A stretch of 64,000 nucleotides of DNA from assembly GCF_005049105.1 (NCBI RefSeq), contig NZ_SUKA01000005.1, positions 97,843-161,842 on the forward strand, given 5' to 3'. This document shows positions 17,391-25,119 of this stretch, in pieces. A program made the translations under genes and the position numbers. Source of the stretch: Sphingobacterium alkalisoli. Its GTDB lineage: Bacteria; Bacteroidota; Bacteroidia; Sphingobacteriales; Sphingobacteriaceae. Each line of letters starts with the position of its first letter. The first letter of the stretch is position 1. The notes under the pieces were generated by a model that saw only the letters and a program-made list of their open reading frames with translations, searched no databases and was not told the origin of the DNA.

Positions 17391-18188
17391 TCATAAGCTT
17401 TTTAGTTTCTTAACGACCGATTCAAGTTCTTTGATCAGATCATCCCTAACTTTATCTTCTTTTTTACCGCCCATACGTTCACGTTGTACGGTTGGGTGTA
17501 TAATAGGAGGTGCGCTGAAATCTAGCCCGAATAGGAACATTGGGTTCGCTCCAACTTTAGAAATATACTTTTGGATGATGTCATAAGTCGGGTTGGACCC
17601 AAGGGATTTTTCAATATTTGAAATAGTTCCTTGGGTTGCATCTACCATTTCCGCAACCTGGACCTGACTTAAGCCGGCCTCTTCACGGACGCGCTTAAAA
17701 ATTTCGTTAGTTCTCATTCTGTATATAATTCCGTTATCCGGATCCCAATGGATTTTTACAAATTCCTTGAAGTCCTCAATGTGTTGCAATAAATTATCTT
17801 CAAAATCTTTTCTGCTTGCATAAAGAGTGCCGAGTTCTTCTGCTCCCATGTGCTCTTCGATCAGATATAAATTTCCTACTGTAGTTCCATTCTTGTCGGC
17901 GAACCAGATGAAAAGGTTTATATTATCGTATACTACTTTATACTTGTGTGTCCTGGCCAGCCGCCGGATCTCTGCAATCACTTCATCAATCGAAAATTCA
18001 AACTTTGCTTTGTGCTCGAGCATTTCAACAAGCTTGGCATTTGAATATCCGACAAAACTATACTCGTAATCCTTTTGCTTGCGTATGTACAGATCCACCA
18101 AAGTAAGGTAGTTGTCAATTAGCTTGTCAGAGATTTCCTGCCACGATGCGTGAGCAAAGTCCAAACTGTTCATTTCAAATCTCTTCAT
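17391..18188 (-). CDS. Phage HTH (XRE) protein with large N-terminal domain
   Basis: 265 residues. The first ~155 residues have no recognised family; they are rich in charged and aromatic residues (NLFIWFADKNGTTVGNLYL). Residues about 160-220 form an XRE helix-turn-helix (EIFKRVREEAGLSQVQVAE, then MVDATQGTISNIEKSLGS). The ATG at 18188 coincides with the last base of the next gene's stop, so it is translationally coupled in the lysogeny operon. It might act as a second regulator or the antitoxin half of a pair; no evidence decides. Confidence 0.8.
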   Translation of the reverse strand: MKRFEMNSLDFAHASWQEISDKLIDNYLTLVDLYIRKQKDYEYSFVGYSNAKLVEMLEHKAKFEFSIDEVIAEIRRLARTHKYKVVYDNINLFIWFADKNGTTVGNLYLIEEHMGAEELGTLYASRKDFEDNLLQHIEDFKEFVKIHWDPDNGIIYRMRTNEIFKRVREEAGLSQVQVAEMVDATQGTISNIEKSLGSNPTYDIIQKYISKVGANPMFLFGLDFSAPPIIHPTVQRERMGGKKEDKVRDDLIKELESVVKKLKSL

Positions 18189-18796
18189 TACAGATCAGAT
18201 ATGGCTTTACTCGTGAGTTTTCTAGTGTAATCTTTATGTTGTTCACTAATATCATTGTCTACAAATACAAAATTACCATTGCTTAGGTTATCAATGTCAA
18301 GACATAAAGAAACAGATTTTGATATCCAAAAATAATCTTCTATAAATTGATTCGGTTGTTTAAACAGTCCGCCATATGCACTCTTAAATGTGTCGAAAAC
18401 TGATTTATCGAACCTCTTGTCGAAAAAAGCAGTAATATATATCACCTTATTGTTAAAAACACCCACATAGAGATTGTTTAGTTCTATGTGATCTCCTATT
18501 TTATAATGATTTTCGTTTAGGCTTTTAAAATAGGTTATGCCGGGAGAGCTAGTTAGCAACGTGTCGTTTTCGAGGGTCTCAAATTCGTCTTGGATTAAAC
18601 TAAAGTTCATGCCTAGAGTTATATCTTTGAATCCTCTTTTTGTCTCTAAAATTTTTAAGCTACCTATTTTTTCCTTTATTTTAAATTCGATGTTACCACT
18701 TCCGTATACATCATCCTGAAAAACTTTCTTTTCTTTTTTTTCCTGACTGAAGAGTATAGTAGGAAAAATGGATAATATTATGAATAATAATCTCAT
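18188..18796 (-). CDS. Exported protein of unknown function
   Basis: The ATG at 18796 gives a clean signal peptide (MRLLFIILSIFPTILFSQ) and avoids overlap with the upstream lipoprotein; a longer frame to 18862 would bury the signal inside. About 202 residues; the mature part is mixed alpha/beta with segments KDITLGMNFSLIQDEFETLE and IYITAFFDKRFDKSVFDTFK, which resemble periplasmic beta-rich domains, but no family is recognised. It sits in the repressor operon and so should be made in the lysogen, fitting a superinfection-exclusion or conversion role (inference). Confidence 0.7.
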   Translation of the reverse strand: MRLLFIILSIFPTILFSQEKKEKKVFQDDVYGSGNIEFKIKEKIGSLKILETKRGFKDITLGMNFSLIQDEFETLENDTLLTSSPGITYFKSLNENHYKIGDHIELNNLYVGVFNNKVIYITAFFDKRFDKSVFDTFKSAYGGLFKQPNQFIEDYFWISKSVSLCLDIDNLSNGNFVFVDNDISEQHKDYTRKLTSKAISDL

Positions 18797-18818
18797 GTTA
18801 TTTCTAAAAACTTTGTGG

Positions 18819-19214
18819 TTATTGTACTTGCTCTGTAAACTGTGGATAAGCTGCATACTCATTGAAGACTTCCTTATTATTTTTTTGAACTATCAAAGAA
18901 ACATATTCCGGACCATCTACGGCTGTAGCTTCAGCATATAAGATTTGTCCCTTTTGTAAGTCCTCTACGATAACGTCATCCAAAACCTTGCTCGCTGTTT
19001 TCTCACTATGGTATCCCTGAGCTATTGTTTTTACAACCTCATATACGTTCGTTTCGCCTTTCTTAGCCTGCTTTATTTGGATTGAGTAATAAAATCTACC
19101 CTTATCAGGATTGCTTATTTTTATGGTGTATTTCGCACTAATATCCGTAGTGTTGTCTTTTTCACATGAGAAGAAAGCAAAAGGGACAAGGAAAAGTAAT
19201 AAGAATCGGTTCAT
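18819..19214 (-). CDS. Lipoprotein of the lysogeny operon
   Basis: 131 residues with a lipoprotein signal peptide MNRFLLLFLVPFAFFSC: the hydrophobic core is followed by a lipobox-like FFSC with Cys17, then acidic EKDN, which in Bacteroidota favours export to the outer-membrane surface. The mature domain is a single beta-rich unit. It starts 4 bp after the repressor gene ends and is transcribed with it. Known phages carry exclusion lipoproteins at this place; that function is inferred from position only. Confidence 0.75.
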   Translation of the reverse strand: MNRFLLLFLVPFAFFSCEKDNTTDISAKYTIKISNPDKGRFYYSIQIKQAKKGETNVYEVVKTIAQGYHSEKTASKVLDDVIVEDLQKGQILYAEATAVDGPEYVSLIVQKNNKEVFNEYAAYPQFTEQVQ

Positions 19215-19217
19215 ATT

Positions 19218-19931
19218 TTAATAGTTTGGTTTTTTTAAAATTTCTGTTACCAGGCACAATTTACGAATCTTTTCTTTTTTAATTGTGATGGGTGAATATT
19301 TGGCACGTGTTCCAATCTTATCCTCCTGGTTGTCGGACCAAAGTATCACCTTGTCCTCATCATCAGCAAGTAAGAGACGCTTATACATTTTGTAATCAGC
19401 CCATTCTATATAATACACTTCACCCCAAGCGATTTCATTAGGGTCTTCAATAGGTCTTACTATTCCAAGGTCGCCATTAGCTAAAGTTGGATACATGGAA
19501 TGTCCGTATGCGGGAAGTGCGAATGAATTTTTGTGTGCTCCTGGTATATTTAAGTGGCCGATTATCTTCACGTCATTTGGGTCATTGTAAACTTCCACCC
19601 CTCCAGCCGCTGCTGGGAAATTATATATTGGAATACCTCCTTCATAGCCATCATCGTGAGATTCTATTTGAACGGACTCCACCTCAGTTCTTTTTCTGAA
19701 CTCTTTTGCAATTGGATTTCCAATACCTTCAATTAACCAAAGAAGATCGTATTGAATATATTTTTTTATAATTTTTGCTCCAAGCTCTCCACTTATGTTT
19801 TTTACTTTTCCGCTTTTGAAGTCGTAAAATATTTGCGCGGAATTCAATCCTACGTTTTTTGCAAGGGAGTTATAGCTAGAAACACTTTCCTGCTCCATTA
19901 TATAGTTTATCCTGTCTATAGGGTGTTTCAT
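19218..19931 (-). CDS. CI-type phage repressor with S24 peptidase domain
   Basis: 237 residues. An N-terminal HTH DNA-binding region (SYNSLAKNVGLNSAQIFYDF) is followed by a C-terminal LexA/CI-like autoprotease domain. The catalytic Ser145 is in AYGHSMYPTL, the Lys is probably Lys184 in KMYKRLLL, and the self-cleavage site is probably Ala109-Gly110 in FPAAAGGVEV. It should keep the prophage silent and be cleaved on RecA activation. Operator palindromes begin at the base just upstream of its ATG, so it autoregulates. Confidence 0.93.
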   Translation of the reverse strand: MKHPIDRINYIMEQESVSSYNSLAKNVGLNSAQIFYDFKSGKVKNISGELGAKIIKKYIQYDLLWLIEGIGNPIAKEFRKRTEVESVQIESHDDGYEGGIPIYNFPAAAGGVEVYNDPNDVKIIGHLNIPGAHKNSFALPAYGHSMYPTLANGDLGIVRPIEDPNEIAWGEVYYIEWADYKMYKRLLLADDEDKVILWSDNQEDKIGTRAKYSPITIKKEKIRKLCLVTEILKKPNY

Positions 19932-19947
19932 TAATGAAGTTTCATTA
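19932..19947. promoter_or_regulatory. Repressor operator O1
   Basis: TAATGAAGTTTCATTA: 7-bp half-sites TAATGAA/TTCATTA around a 2-bp centre. It directly abuts the repressor start codon, fitting negative autoregulation. Confidence 0.8.
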
Positions 19948-19984
19948 AAATTATATCATTGATAATCAACTAACTAAATTATAT

Positions 19985-20000
19985 TAATGAAGTTTCTTTA
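19985..20000. promoter_or_regulatory. Repressor operator O2
   Basis: TAATGAAGTTTCTTTA: the same palindrome with one mismatch in the right half-site, 6 bases from O3. It should be the weakest of the three. Confidence 0.78.
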
Positions 20001-20006
20001 AAAAAT

Positions 20007-20022
20007 TAATGAAACTTCATTA
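20007..20022. promoter_or_regulatory. Repressor operator O3
   Basis: TAATGAAACTTCATTA: perfect 7-bp half-sites. Its right end overlaps the -7 box at 20021, so repressor bound here should block the early promoter. Confidence 0.8.
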
Positions 20023-20028
20023 TGTTTG
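20021..20028 (+). promoter_or_regulatory. Early rightward promoter -7 box
   Basis: TATGTTTG fits TAnnTTTG. The -33 region falls in the O2-O3 area (T-rich 19993-19999). It should drive the early genes starting at 20125. Confidence 0.6.
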
Positions 20029-20124
20029 TATTACAATGTAAAACGAAGATAATTAAATTATAGGATATCCTAATATTTTTTACAAACGTATCAATAGTGA
20101 AGCATTTAAGAAATCCCTAATAGT

Positions 20125-20703
20125 ATGGAAAGGAACGGATTTATAAACACAACGAAAAAGCCCTTTGCCGGGATGATAGATAAGGGAGCCGACTTCTTCA
20201 AGGACGGCGGTAAGCTCTACGTCAGTCACGATAGAAGAATAGAAGAGTGGCCGGAATTTCCCGAGTATGTTATGAATCTGGTAAGGGAAGATATGTTAAA
20301 GTATCCAGAGGCGATAAAATCATTGGGACAATGGGAAAATCTTCTTCCTGAAGAATTTGAATATCGGTATATCGCCTGTCGATTTGGTGGATTGGATGAT
20401 GAGCCGGACATCGATGTAAATGGAGTGGTGCATCCATCCGAATATGTTCCATGCCGCTTGAGAGGAGAATGCCGGTTTGAAGGGAAACTTTGCCGGGCAA
20501 TACAGGTGGGGGATGAATACATATCAAAAAGGGAAATGGATGTGTTGCGGTTGATAGACCTTGACAATAAGATTATAGCTGATAAGCTATGCATCAGCAC
20601 GGAAACCGTCAACTCGCATATCATCAACATTAGGGCTAAGTTAAAAGGGATAGACAGTAAGCCGCAATTAGCCGTGTGGGCATCAAAAAAAGGAATTATA
20701 TAG
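20125..20703 (+). CDS. Phage early regulator with C-terminal LuxR-type HTH
   Basis: 192 residues, first gene right of the operators. The C-terminal ~60 residues are a GerE/LuxR helix-turn-helix (ISKREMDVLRLIDLDNKI, ISTETVNSHIINIRAKL). The middle has five Cys (from CRFGGLDDEPDID through VPCRLRGECRFEGKLC), possibly a metal site. There is no receiver or autoinducer domain. The position suggests a Cro-like or activator role in the lytic switch. Family of the HTH is clear, the rest inferred. Confidence 0.8.
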   Translation: MERNGFINTTKKPFAGMIDKGADFFKDGGKLYVSHDRRIEEWPEFPEYVMNLVREDMLKYPEAIKSLGQWENLLPEEFEYRYIACRFGGLDDEPDIDVNGVVHPSEYVPCRLRGECRFEGKLCRAIQVGDEYISKREMDVLRLIDLDNKIIADKLCISTETVNSHIINIRAKLKGIDSKPQLAVWASKKGII

Positions 20704-20730
20704 TAACACAAATGAATATTCACGCAAATA
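20702..20730 (+). repeat. Leader motif copy 1 (AGTAACACAAA ... CACGCAAATA)
   Basis: Left half AGTAACACAAAT and right half CACGCAAATA, separated by seven bases, begin inside the TAG stop of the LuxR-type gene. The next ATG (20745) follows after 14 bases, the same spacing as at copy 21392-21420. See the finding on this motif. Confidence 0.65.
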
Positions 20731-20744
20731 AAAATCAAATTAAT

Positions 20745-20972
20745 ATGCAAATGGAAATACAAAGTACAGCAGAATCATGGAGTGATAGGCTGACGAAAAT
20801 GGAGATCGGCGGTAAAATGCTTGTTGAAATGAAGAGCGCTGCAACCGCAAGGCATTACATCAGTTACCGCATGCCAATCTATCATCCCGGACTAAAGTTC
20901 ACGACAAAGAAGATAAAGCAGGAAATCGACGGTGAACAGGTTCCTGTTATCGAAGTCACTAGAACCGCCTAG
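20745..20972 (+). CDS. Small phage protein, unknown
   Basis: 75 residues from ATG 20745 (MQMEIQSTAESWSDR). An upstream in-frame ATG at 20712 lies inside the repeated leader motif, and the 14-base spacing from motif end to ATG equals that of the gene at 21435, so 20745 is preferred. The protein is basic with a central GGKMLVEMKSAATARHYIS segment. No family recognised; an early-region regulator or host-takeover protein is possible. Confidence 0.6.
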   Translation: MQMEIQSTAESWSDRLTKMEIGGKMLVEMKSAATARHYISYRMPIYHPGLKFTTKKIKQEIDGEQVPVIEVTRTA

Positions 20973-20974
20973 TC

Positions 20975-21334
20975 ATGGATGCCGCCTTCTTCGAGGTGGT
21001 CAGAGAGTTAGAAAGAGTCCAGAAGGAAAACGAACGCTTAAAAAAGCAGTTAAAAAAACCAAAGAAAAGAGAAAATGTAAGTGCAGAAGATATTCAGGAG
21101 GGACGATCTAGAAGATGGGCGGAGCTGCAGTATCAGCGATTGTGGGATGAAGCTTTAGCTTCTAACAATGATAGGATTTCGAATATCAGGAAAAAAGGGC
21201 AGACGGTGGGTCGACCTTACTTTGTGCCAATTAATAACTGCATGGATTCGTACGGAAAGGATAAAAAAGTAACACAAATAAATGATCACGCAAATGACAG
21301 TATTGAGATTACACGCAAACAACACCTTCAGTAG
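20975..21334 (+). CDS. Coiled-coil phage protein, unknown; odd C-terminus
   Basis: 119 residues, starting 3 bp after the previous stop. Residues 8-35 are a charged coiled coil (VRELERVQKENERLKKQLKK). The C-terminal ~25 residues are encoded by two copies of the leader motif (giving VTQINDHAN), so the original stop may have been lost in a rearrangement. No family recognised. Confidence 0.6.
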   Translation: MDAAFFEVVRELERVQKENERLKKQLKKPKKRENVSAEDIQEGRSRRWAELQYQRLWDEALASNNDRISNIRKKGQTVGRPYFVPINNCMDSYGKDKKVTQINDHANDSIEITRKQHLQ

Positions 21335-21420
21335 CACAAAGGATAAATCACGCAAAAAAACGGGAGAGCCCACGCAAATAGACTCTCCCATAGTAACACA
21401 AATGAATGTTCACGCAAATA
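21268..21420 (+). repeat. Cluster of leader-motif copies
   Basis: Full copies at 21268-21296 and 21392-21420, a variant full copy at 21330-21360 (AGTAGCACAAA ... CACGCAAAAA), and right-half-only copies at 21312-21319 and 21371-21380. Five pieces in 153 bp, only partly overlapped by coding sequence. It looks like motifs left behind after loss of the small genes they once preceded. Confidence 0.6.
21362..21389 (+). other. RNA hairpin displaying the leader motif in its loop
   Basis: GGGAGAG (21362-21368) pairs with CTCTCCC (21383-21389). The 14-base loop contains CACGCAAATA, the right half of the repeated leader motif. No T tract follows, so it is not a typical terminator. Confidence 0.5.
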
Positions 21421-21434
21421 AACAATCAATCGTT

Positions 21435-21710
21435 ATGGCAAATATAAACACAAATTATGGTTTCGACAAGTGTGGATCGTTTGAAGAAATCGCTATGCTA
21501 GCGCTTCGGCGGGCCTTGGATATCAATGAGGATGGTCTGGTTCGGGTTAACATCCACATCAATCGTAAAAAGGAATTGTCGGTGTATTTCTACCACAAAT
21601 CTATTATGGAATCCGTTCATTTTATTCATGGTTCTGGCTCACTGGCGGAATTGAACAACGCTTTTGTTAAATATGAAGCTGTTGGAAAGAAGGAGGTGTG
21701 TCATGCGTAA
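21435..21710 (+). CDS. Small phage protein, unknown
   Basis: 91 residues from MANINTNYGFDKCGS. The frame stays open back to 21282, but that extension only translates the leader-motif cluster, so the ATG at 21435 is chosen. The sequence EEIAMLALRRALDIN...VRVNIHINRKKELSVYFY suggests an alpha/beta fold. Its last codons overlap the next start by 8 bases. Function unknown. Confidence 0.6.
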   Translation: MANINTNYGFDKCGSFEEIAMLALRRALDINEDGLVRVNIHINRKKELSVYFYHKSIMESVHFIHGSGSLAELNNAFVKYEAVGKKEVCHA

Positions 21711-21948
21711 GGTAGCTTTAGGTGTCAAGAAATCGCTGTATCCGCTTGGTTACAACAAGAATAATCCAATGGAGAGCTTTAACGAATGGGCTGAGTATAT
21801 CAGGCGGCAGAACTACATTAACAGCATGGGCGGTGCTAGTGCGGTTTATCTCATATCCATTGATCTAACGCAGATGCAAGCCGTACTTGAAACGAAGGGT
21901 ATGAACAGCGCTCTGGACCAAGCAAATCAAATTTTAAACAATAAATAG
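21703..21948 (+). CDS. Small phage protein, unknown
   Basis: 81 residues. The start at 21703 is fixed by a strong Shine-Dalgarno AAGGAGGTG six bases upstream, rare in this genome where most genes lack one. The ATG overlaps the end of the previous gene. Mostly helical (MESFNEWAEYIRRQNYIN). No family recognised; upstream of the recombination ATPase. Confidence 0.65.
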   Translation: MRKVALGVKKSLYPLGYNKNNPMESFNEWAEYIRRQNYINSMGGASAVYLISIDLTQMQAVLETKGMNSALDQANQILNNK

Positions 21949-21955
21949 TAAGAAA

Positions 21956-23941
21956 ATGAAAATCATCATCGATTATTTAATCATTGTCAATTTCAAAGGG
22001 ATGCGAAATCTGACAATTACATTCGACCAGATATTAACAAACATATTTGGCGACAACGCTACCGGGAAAACTACGGTGTTCGACGCATTTACATGGCTTT
22101 TCTTTGGTAAGGAGTCAACAGACCGTAAAGATTTCAATATCAAGAACACGGTAGATTCATCTTTGAATCGTCAGGATCATGAAGTTTCTGCAGTAATTAA
22201 TGCTAATGGATCTAAAATCACTATTAAGCGGATTTTACGAGAGAAATGGACAAAAAAACGAGGCTCAGAGATTCCAGAGTTCACAGGAAATGAGACAATC
22301 TATTATTGGGACGATGTACCAGTTAACCAGAATGAGTTCAATAAGAAGGTTTCCGGCCTGATCGACGAGAAGATTTTTAAGCTGATATCCAATCCGGCAT
22401 ACTTTAATGAATTGAAATGGCAAGACCGTCGCCAGATCCTGTTTGATATCGCTGGTGAAGTAACTAACGAAGAAATAGCAGGATCAAACAAGAAGTTTCG
22501 GGAGATCTTAGCACACTTGACTAACGGTAAGACCTTGGAAGATTACAAGAAGCAGGTTGCCTCCCAGCGTAAAAAGATCAAAGACGATCTGGAGCAGATC
22601 CCGACACGTATCGATGAGGTGAATAAGAATATACCTGAGATGGCGGATGCTTCATTGATCCGTAGAGATATAGACACTAAGCAGTCTAAAATTAAGTTCA
22701 TCGATGATCAGATGGCTGATCGCTCGAATTCGATGAATGCGGCCTATGAAAAAGTTCGTGAGCACCAGCAAATGGTTTACAGCAAACAGAACGCATTGGA
22801 TACCATCAAAAACCAAGTTGAACAATCGATAAAAAACAAGGACCAAGATCTTGTAAGTGAACGTAATCAAATTACCCGTGAAATTAATTATAAAGAGCAG
22901 GAGCTTAAACAGATTGAAGCGCAGCGCGAACGGAGGCAGAATGAAATTCAATCGGTCAAATTTTATATCGAAGATAAAAGAAATCAATGGAAGACGATCA
23001 ATGCCGATCGCGAACGAGTATCTGCTCAGCAGCTCGTATTTGATGATCACGCTTTTACGTGTCCTACTTGCTCTCGTTTATTTGACACTGATGATATAGA
23101 AGCGAAGAAGGATGAGATGCTTTCTACTTTTAACAACGATAAAGAAGCGCAGATCGCTAGCTATGCCAAAAATCTTGCTTTGGTAGTGTCCCAAGCGGAT
23201 TCGTTAAAAAATGATCTCAAACGTTTGGAATCATTGGATACATCAGAAGAGATTAAAACCATCTCTGATGAAATTCAAGTTCTGAGAGGTAACCTTTCCA
23301 GATTCAATGAAGAATTCGCTGGTCCTGGGCTTTCTTTGGAACAGTTACTTGAGACGAATGAAGAGTATCTACGTCTTCTAAATGAATTGGATTCCCTTAA
23401 ATCGTCTGCCCCCGAGGAGCCTAAGGTTGACTTAACCGATCTTCAAAACGAGAAGATTGAGTTGGAGCAGGAGATTCGTCAGTTAGAGCGCGAGTTGGCT
23501 AAAGAAGTAGTTATCAAGCAATCGAAAGAAAGAGTTTCATCTCTTGAAGCCGATGAAAAAAGACTTGCTAGTGAGCTAGCTTCGTATGAAGGTCAAGAAT
23601 TTACGATCGAAGCGTTTACACGCAAAAAAGTTGAAGAGGTTGAAAGCCGGATCAATGGACTGTTTAATCACGTTAAATTTAAAATGTTCGATGTTCAGAT
23701 CAACGGGGGAGAAGTTGAGACTTGTGATACTATGTATCTAGGTGTTCCTTATTCCGATTTAAACAATGCCGCCCGCATCAATGCAGGACTGGACATAATC
23801 AATACGCTTTGTAAATACTATGGAGTAAATGCGCCAATATTTATTGACAACGCGGAGTCTGTGACTAAGCTGATCGATGTCGAGTCGCAGATCATTCGGC
23901 TGGTTGTTTCGGAGGTAGATAAAAAATTGAGGGTAGCGTAA
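21956..23941 (+). CDS. Rad50/SbcC-like recombination ATPase
   Basis: 661 residues. Walker A FGDNATGKTTVFDAF lies at about residues 30-44; a long coiled coil (about 180-560) is broken by a zinc-hook motif CPTCSRLF. The C-terminal half-site has Walker B-like PIFIDNAES. It matches the compact phage SbcC/gp46 type that partners an Mre11-like nuclease in recombination-dependent replication; no Mre11 gene is next to it, although an MBL-fold nuclease-like gene lies downstream. Adjacent to RecT, supporting a role in phage recombination. Confidence 0.88.
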   Translation: MKIIIDYLIIVNFKGMRNLTITFDQILTNIFGDNATGKTTVFDAFTWLFFGKESTDRKDFNIKNTVDSSLNRQDHEVSAVINANGSKITIKRILREKWTKKRGSEIPEFTGNETIYYWDDVPVNQNEFNKKVSGLIDEKIFKLISNPAYFNELKWQDRRQILFDIAGEVTNEEIAGSNKKFREILAHLTNGKTLEDYKKQVASQRKKIKDDLEQIPTRIDEVNKNIPEMADASLIRRDIDTKQSKIKFIDDQMADRSNSMNAAYEKVREHQQMVYSKQNALDTIKNQVEQSIKNKDQDLVSERNQITREINYKEQELKQIEAQRERRQNEIQSVKFYIEDKRNQWKTINADRERVSAQQLVFDDHAFTCPTCSRLFDTDDIEAKKDEMLSTFNNDKEAQIASYAKNLALVVSQADSLKNDLKRLESLDTSEEIKTISDEIQVLRGNLSRFNEEFAGPGLSLEQLLETNEEYLRLLNELDSLKSSAPEEPKVDLTDLQNEKIELEQEIRQLERELAKEVVIKQSKERVSSLEADEKRLASELASYEGQEFTIEAFTRKKVEEVESRINGLFNHVKFKMFDVQINGGEVETCDTMYLGVPYSDLNNAARINAGLDIINTLCKYYGVNAPIFIDNAESVTKLIDVESQIIRLVVSEVDKKLRVA

Positions 23942-24216
23942 TGTATACATTATTGGAAGTTAAAGATCAAATTGCAAAGCAACGCGGCTTCAATAATTGG
24001 CAGCATATCGAAGAACATGATTATAAAGGTTTGTTTAATCCCGCTGTTCTTCAGAGTATCAATGATCAGGTCACGTGGACCTATAACGAACAGTTTGTTG
24101 AGGTGCTGAGGGACGTAGTTAATGAGCACGAAGCAAACCCAAGTCCAACTACAGGGCTGTCGGGGGAGACATATTTGAATGCCAAGAAATTAGTCAACAT
24201 AAGTAAAATAAAGTAA
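23941..24216 (+). CDS. Small phage protein between SbcC-like and RecT genes
   Basis: 91 residues; its ATG overlaps the stop of the ATPase gene by one base. No motif recognised. The C-terminus (GETYLNAKKLVNISKIK) is basic. Tight coupling suggests a role in the recombination module, perhaps a loader or accessory protein. Confidence 0.6.
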   Translation: MYTLLEVKDQIAKQRGFNNWQHIEEHDYKGLFNPAVLQSINDQVTWTYNEQFVEVLRDVVNEHEANPSPTTGLSGETYLNAKKLVNISKIK

Positions 24217-24224
24217 CACAAAAT
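24212..24224 (+). repeat. Leader motif half copy before recT
   Basis: AGTAACACAAAATG: only the left half is kept, and the recT ATG follows directly. Confidence 0.5.
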
Positions 24225-25119
24225 GAGTAATCAATTAGCAGAACAAAACAATCAACAGCAGGGAACGCAAAATGCTGTTAAGAAATTTACGGAGGCAACA
24301 GTCGAGAATGTTTTATCTCGCATTGCTTCCATCCAAGCAACGGGTGAGCTCGTGCTTCCGGAGAACTACATTCCTGAAAATGCCGTGCGAGCTGCGTGGT
24401 TAATCCTTCAGGAGGTAACAGATAAAAATAACAGACCCGCTCTGGAGGTCTGTACTAAGGAAAGTATTGCGAACGCTTTCTTGGATATGGTCACATCCGG
24501 ATTATCTATCGCCAAAAAGCAAGGATACTTCGTGGTATACGGCAATAAGCTTCAGTTTGATCAATCGTATATAGGCGATATCGCTCTAGCAAAACGAGTG
24601 GCCAATGTAAAAGAGGTCAATGCTGTTACCGTATACAAGGATGACGTCTTCGAATACGAAGTAGACGCTAATTCCGGTCGTAAGAAGGTTATTTCGCATA
24701 AGCAGAAGCTGGCTAACATTGATCCTAACAAAATCGTGGGGGCATATGCGATCGTTACTTACAATGACGGAAGTACGGATACCGAAATAATGACCTTAGG
24801 CCAAATACATACCTCTTGGGAGATGGGCGGATCAAAAGGCACTTCTCCTGCTCACAAAAAGTTTCCTGATCAGATGGCCGAGAAAACAGTTATTGCCCGG
24901 TCCTTAAAAATCGAAACAGGATCTTCAGACGATAGTTCGATCTTAAAGGACAAAGCGACAGATAAGGTTTCCGCTGATGTCAAACACGAAATCAAAGAAC
25001 GTGCGAATTCTAAGGTGGTCCAGTTTGAGGAGGCGGAAGTAGTTGAAGAAACATCTGGAGATAAAGGGCAAAGTCCTGCTTCTGCAGATAGTGTTCAAAC
25101 TGAAGAATGTCCTATCTAA
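24223..25119 (+). CDS. recT: RecT-family single-strand annealing recombinase
   Basis: 298 residues. The RecT core spans about residues 45-230, with the family pattern PALEVCTKESIANAFLDMV..GLSIAKKQGYFVVYG, and a later YAIVTYNDGSTDTEIMTL plus an acidic, disordered C-terminus. It anneals complementary strands during phage recombination. It starts after a half copy of the leader motif. Its usual 5'-3' exonuclease partner is not obvious here. Confidence 0.92.
   Translation: MSNQLAEQNNQQQGTQNAVKKFTEATVENVLSRIASIQATGELVLPENYIPENAVRAAWLILQEVTDKNNRPALEVCTKESIANAFLDMVTSGLSIAKKQGYFVVYGNKLQFDQSYIGDIALAKRVANVKEVNAVTVYKDDVFEYEVDANSGRKKVISHKQKLANIDPNKIVGAYAIVTYNDGSTDTEIMTLGQIHTSWEMGGSKGTSPAHKKFPDQMAEKTVIARSLKIETGSSDDSSILKDKATDKVSADVKHEIKERANSKVVQFEEAEVVEETSGDKGQSPASADSVQTEECPI

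Noticed and set aside
17347..17586. Plus-strand 79-aa frame near the att site
   Set aside because: It runs antisense over the HTH gene and is low in coding character; the stretch looks like att-site DNA.
17391..18188. Integrase or excisionase in the lysogeny module
   Set aside because: The only DNA-binding feature is an XRE helix-turn-helix; no Arg-His-Arg-Tyr pattern of tyrosine recombinases is present.
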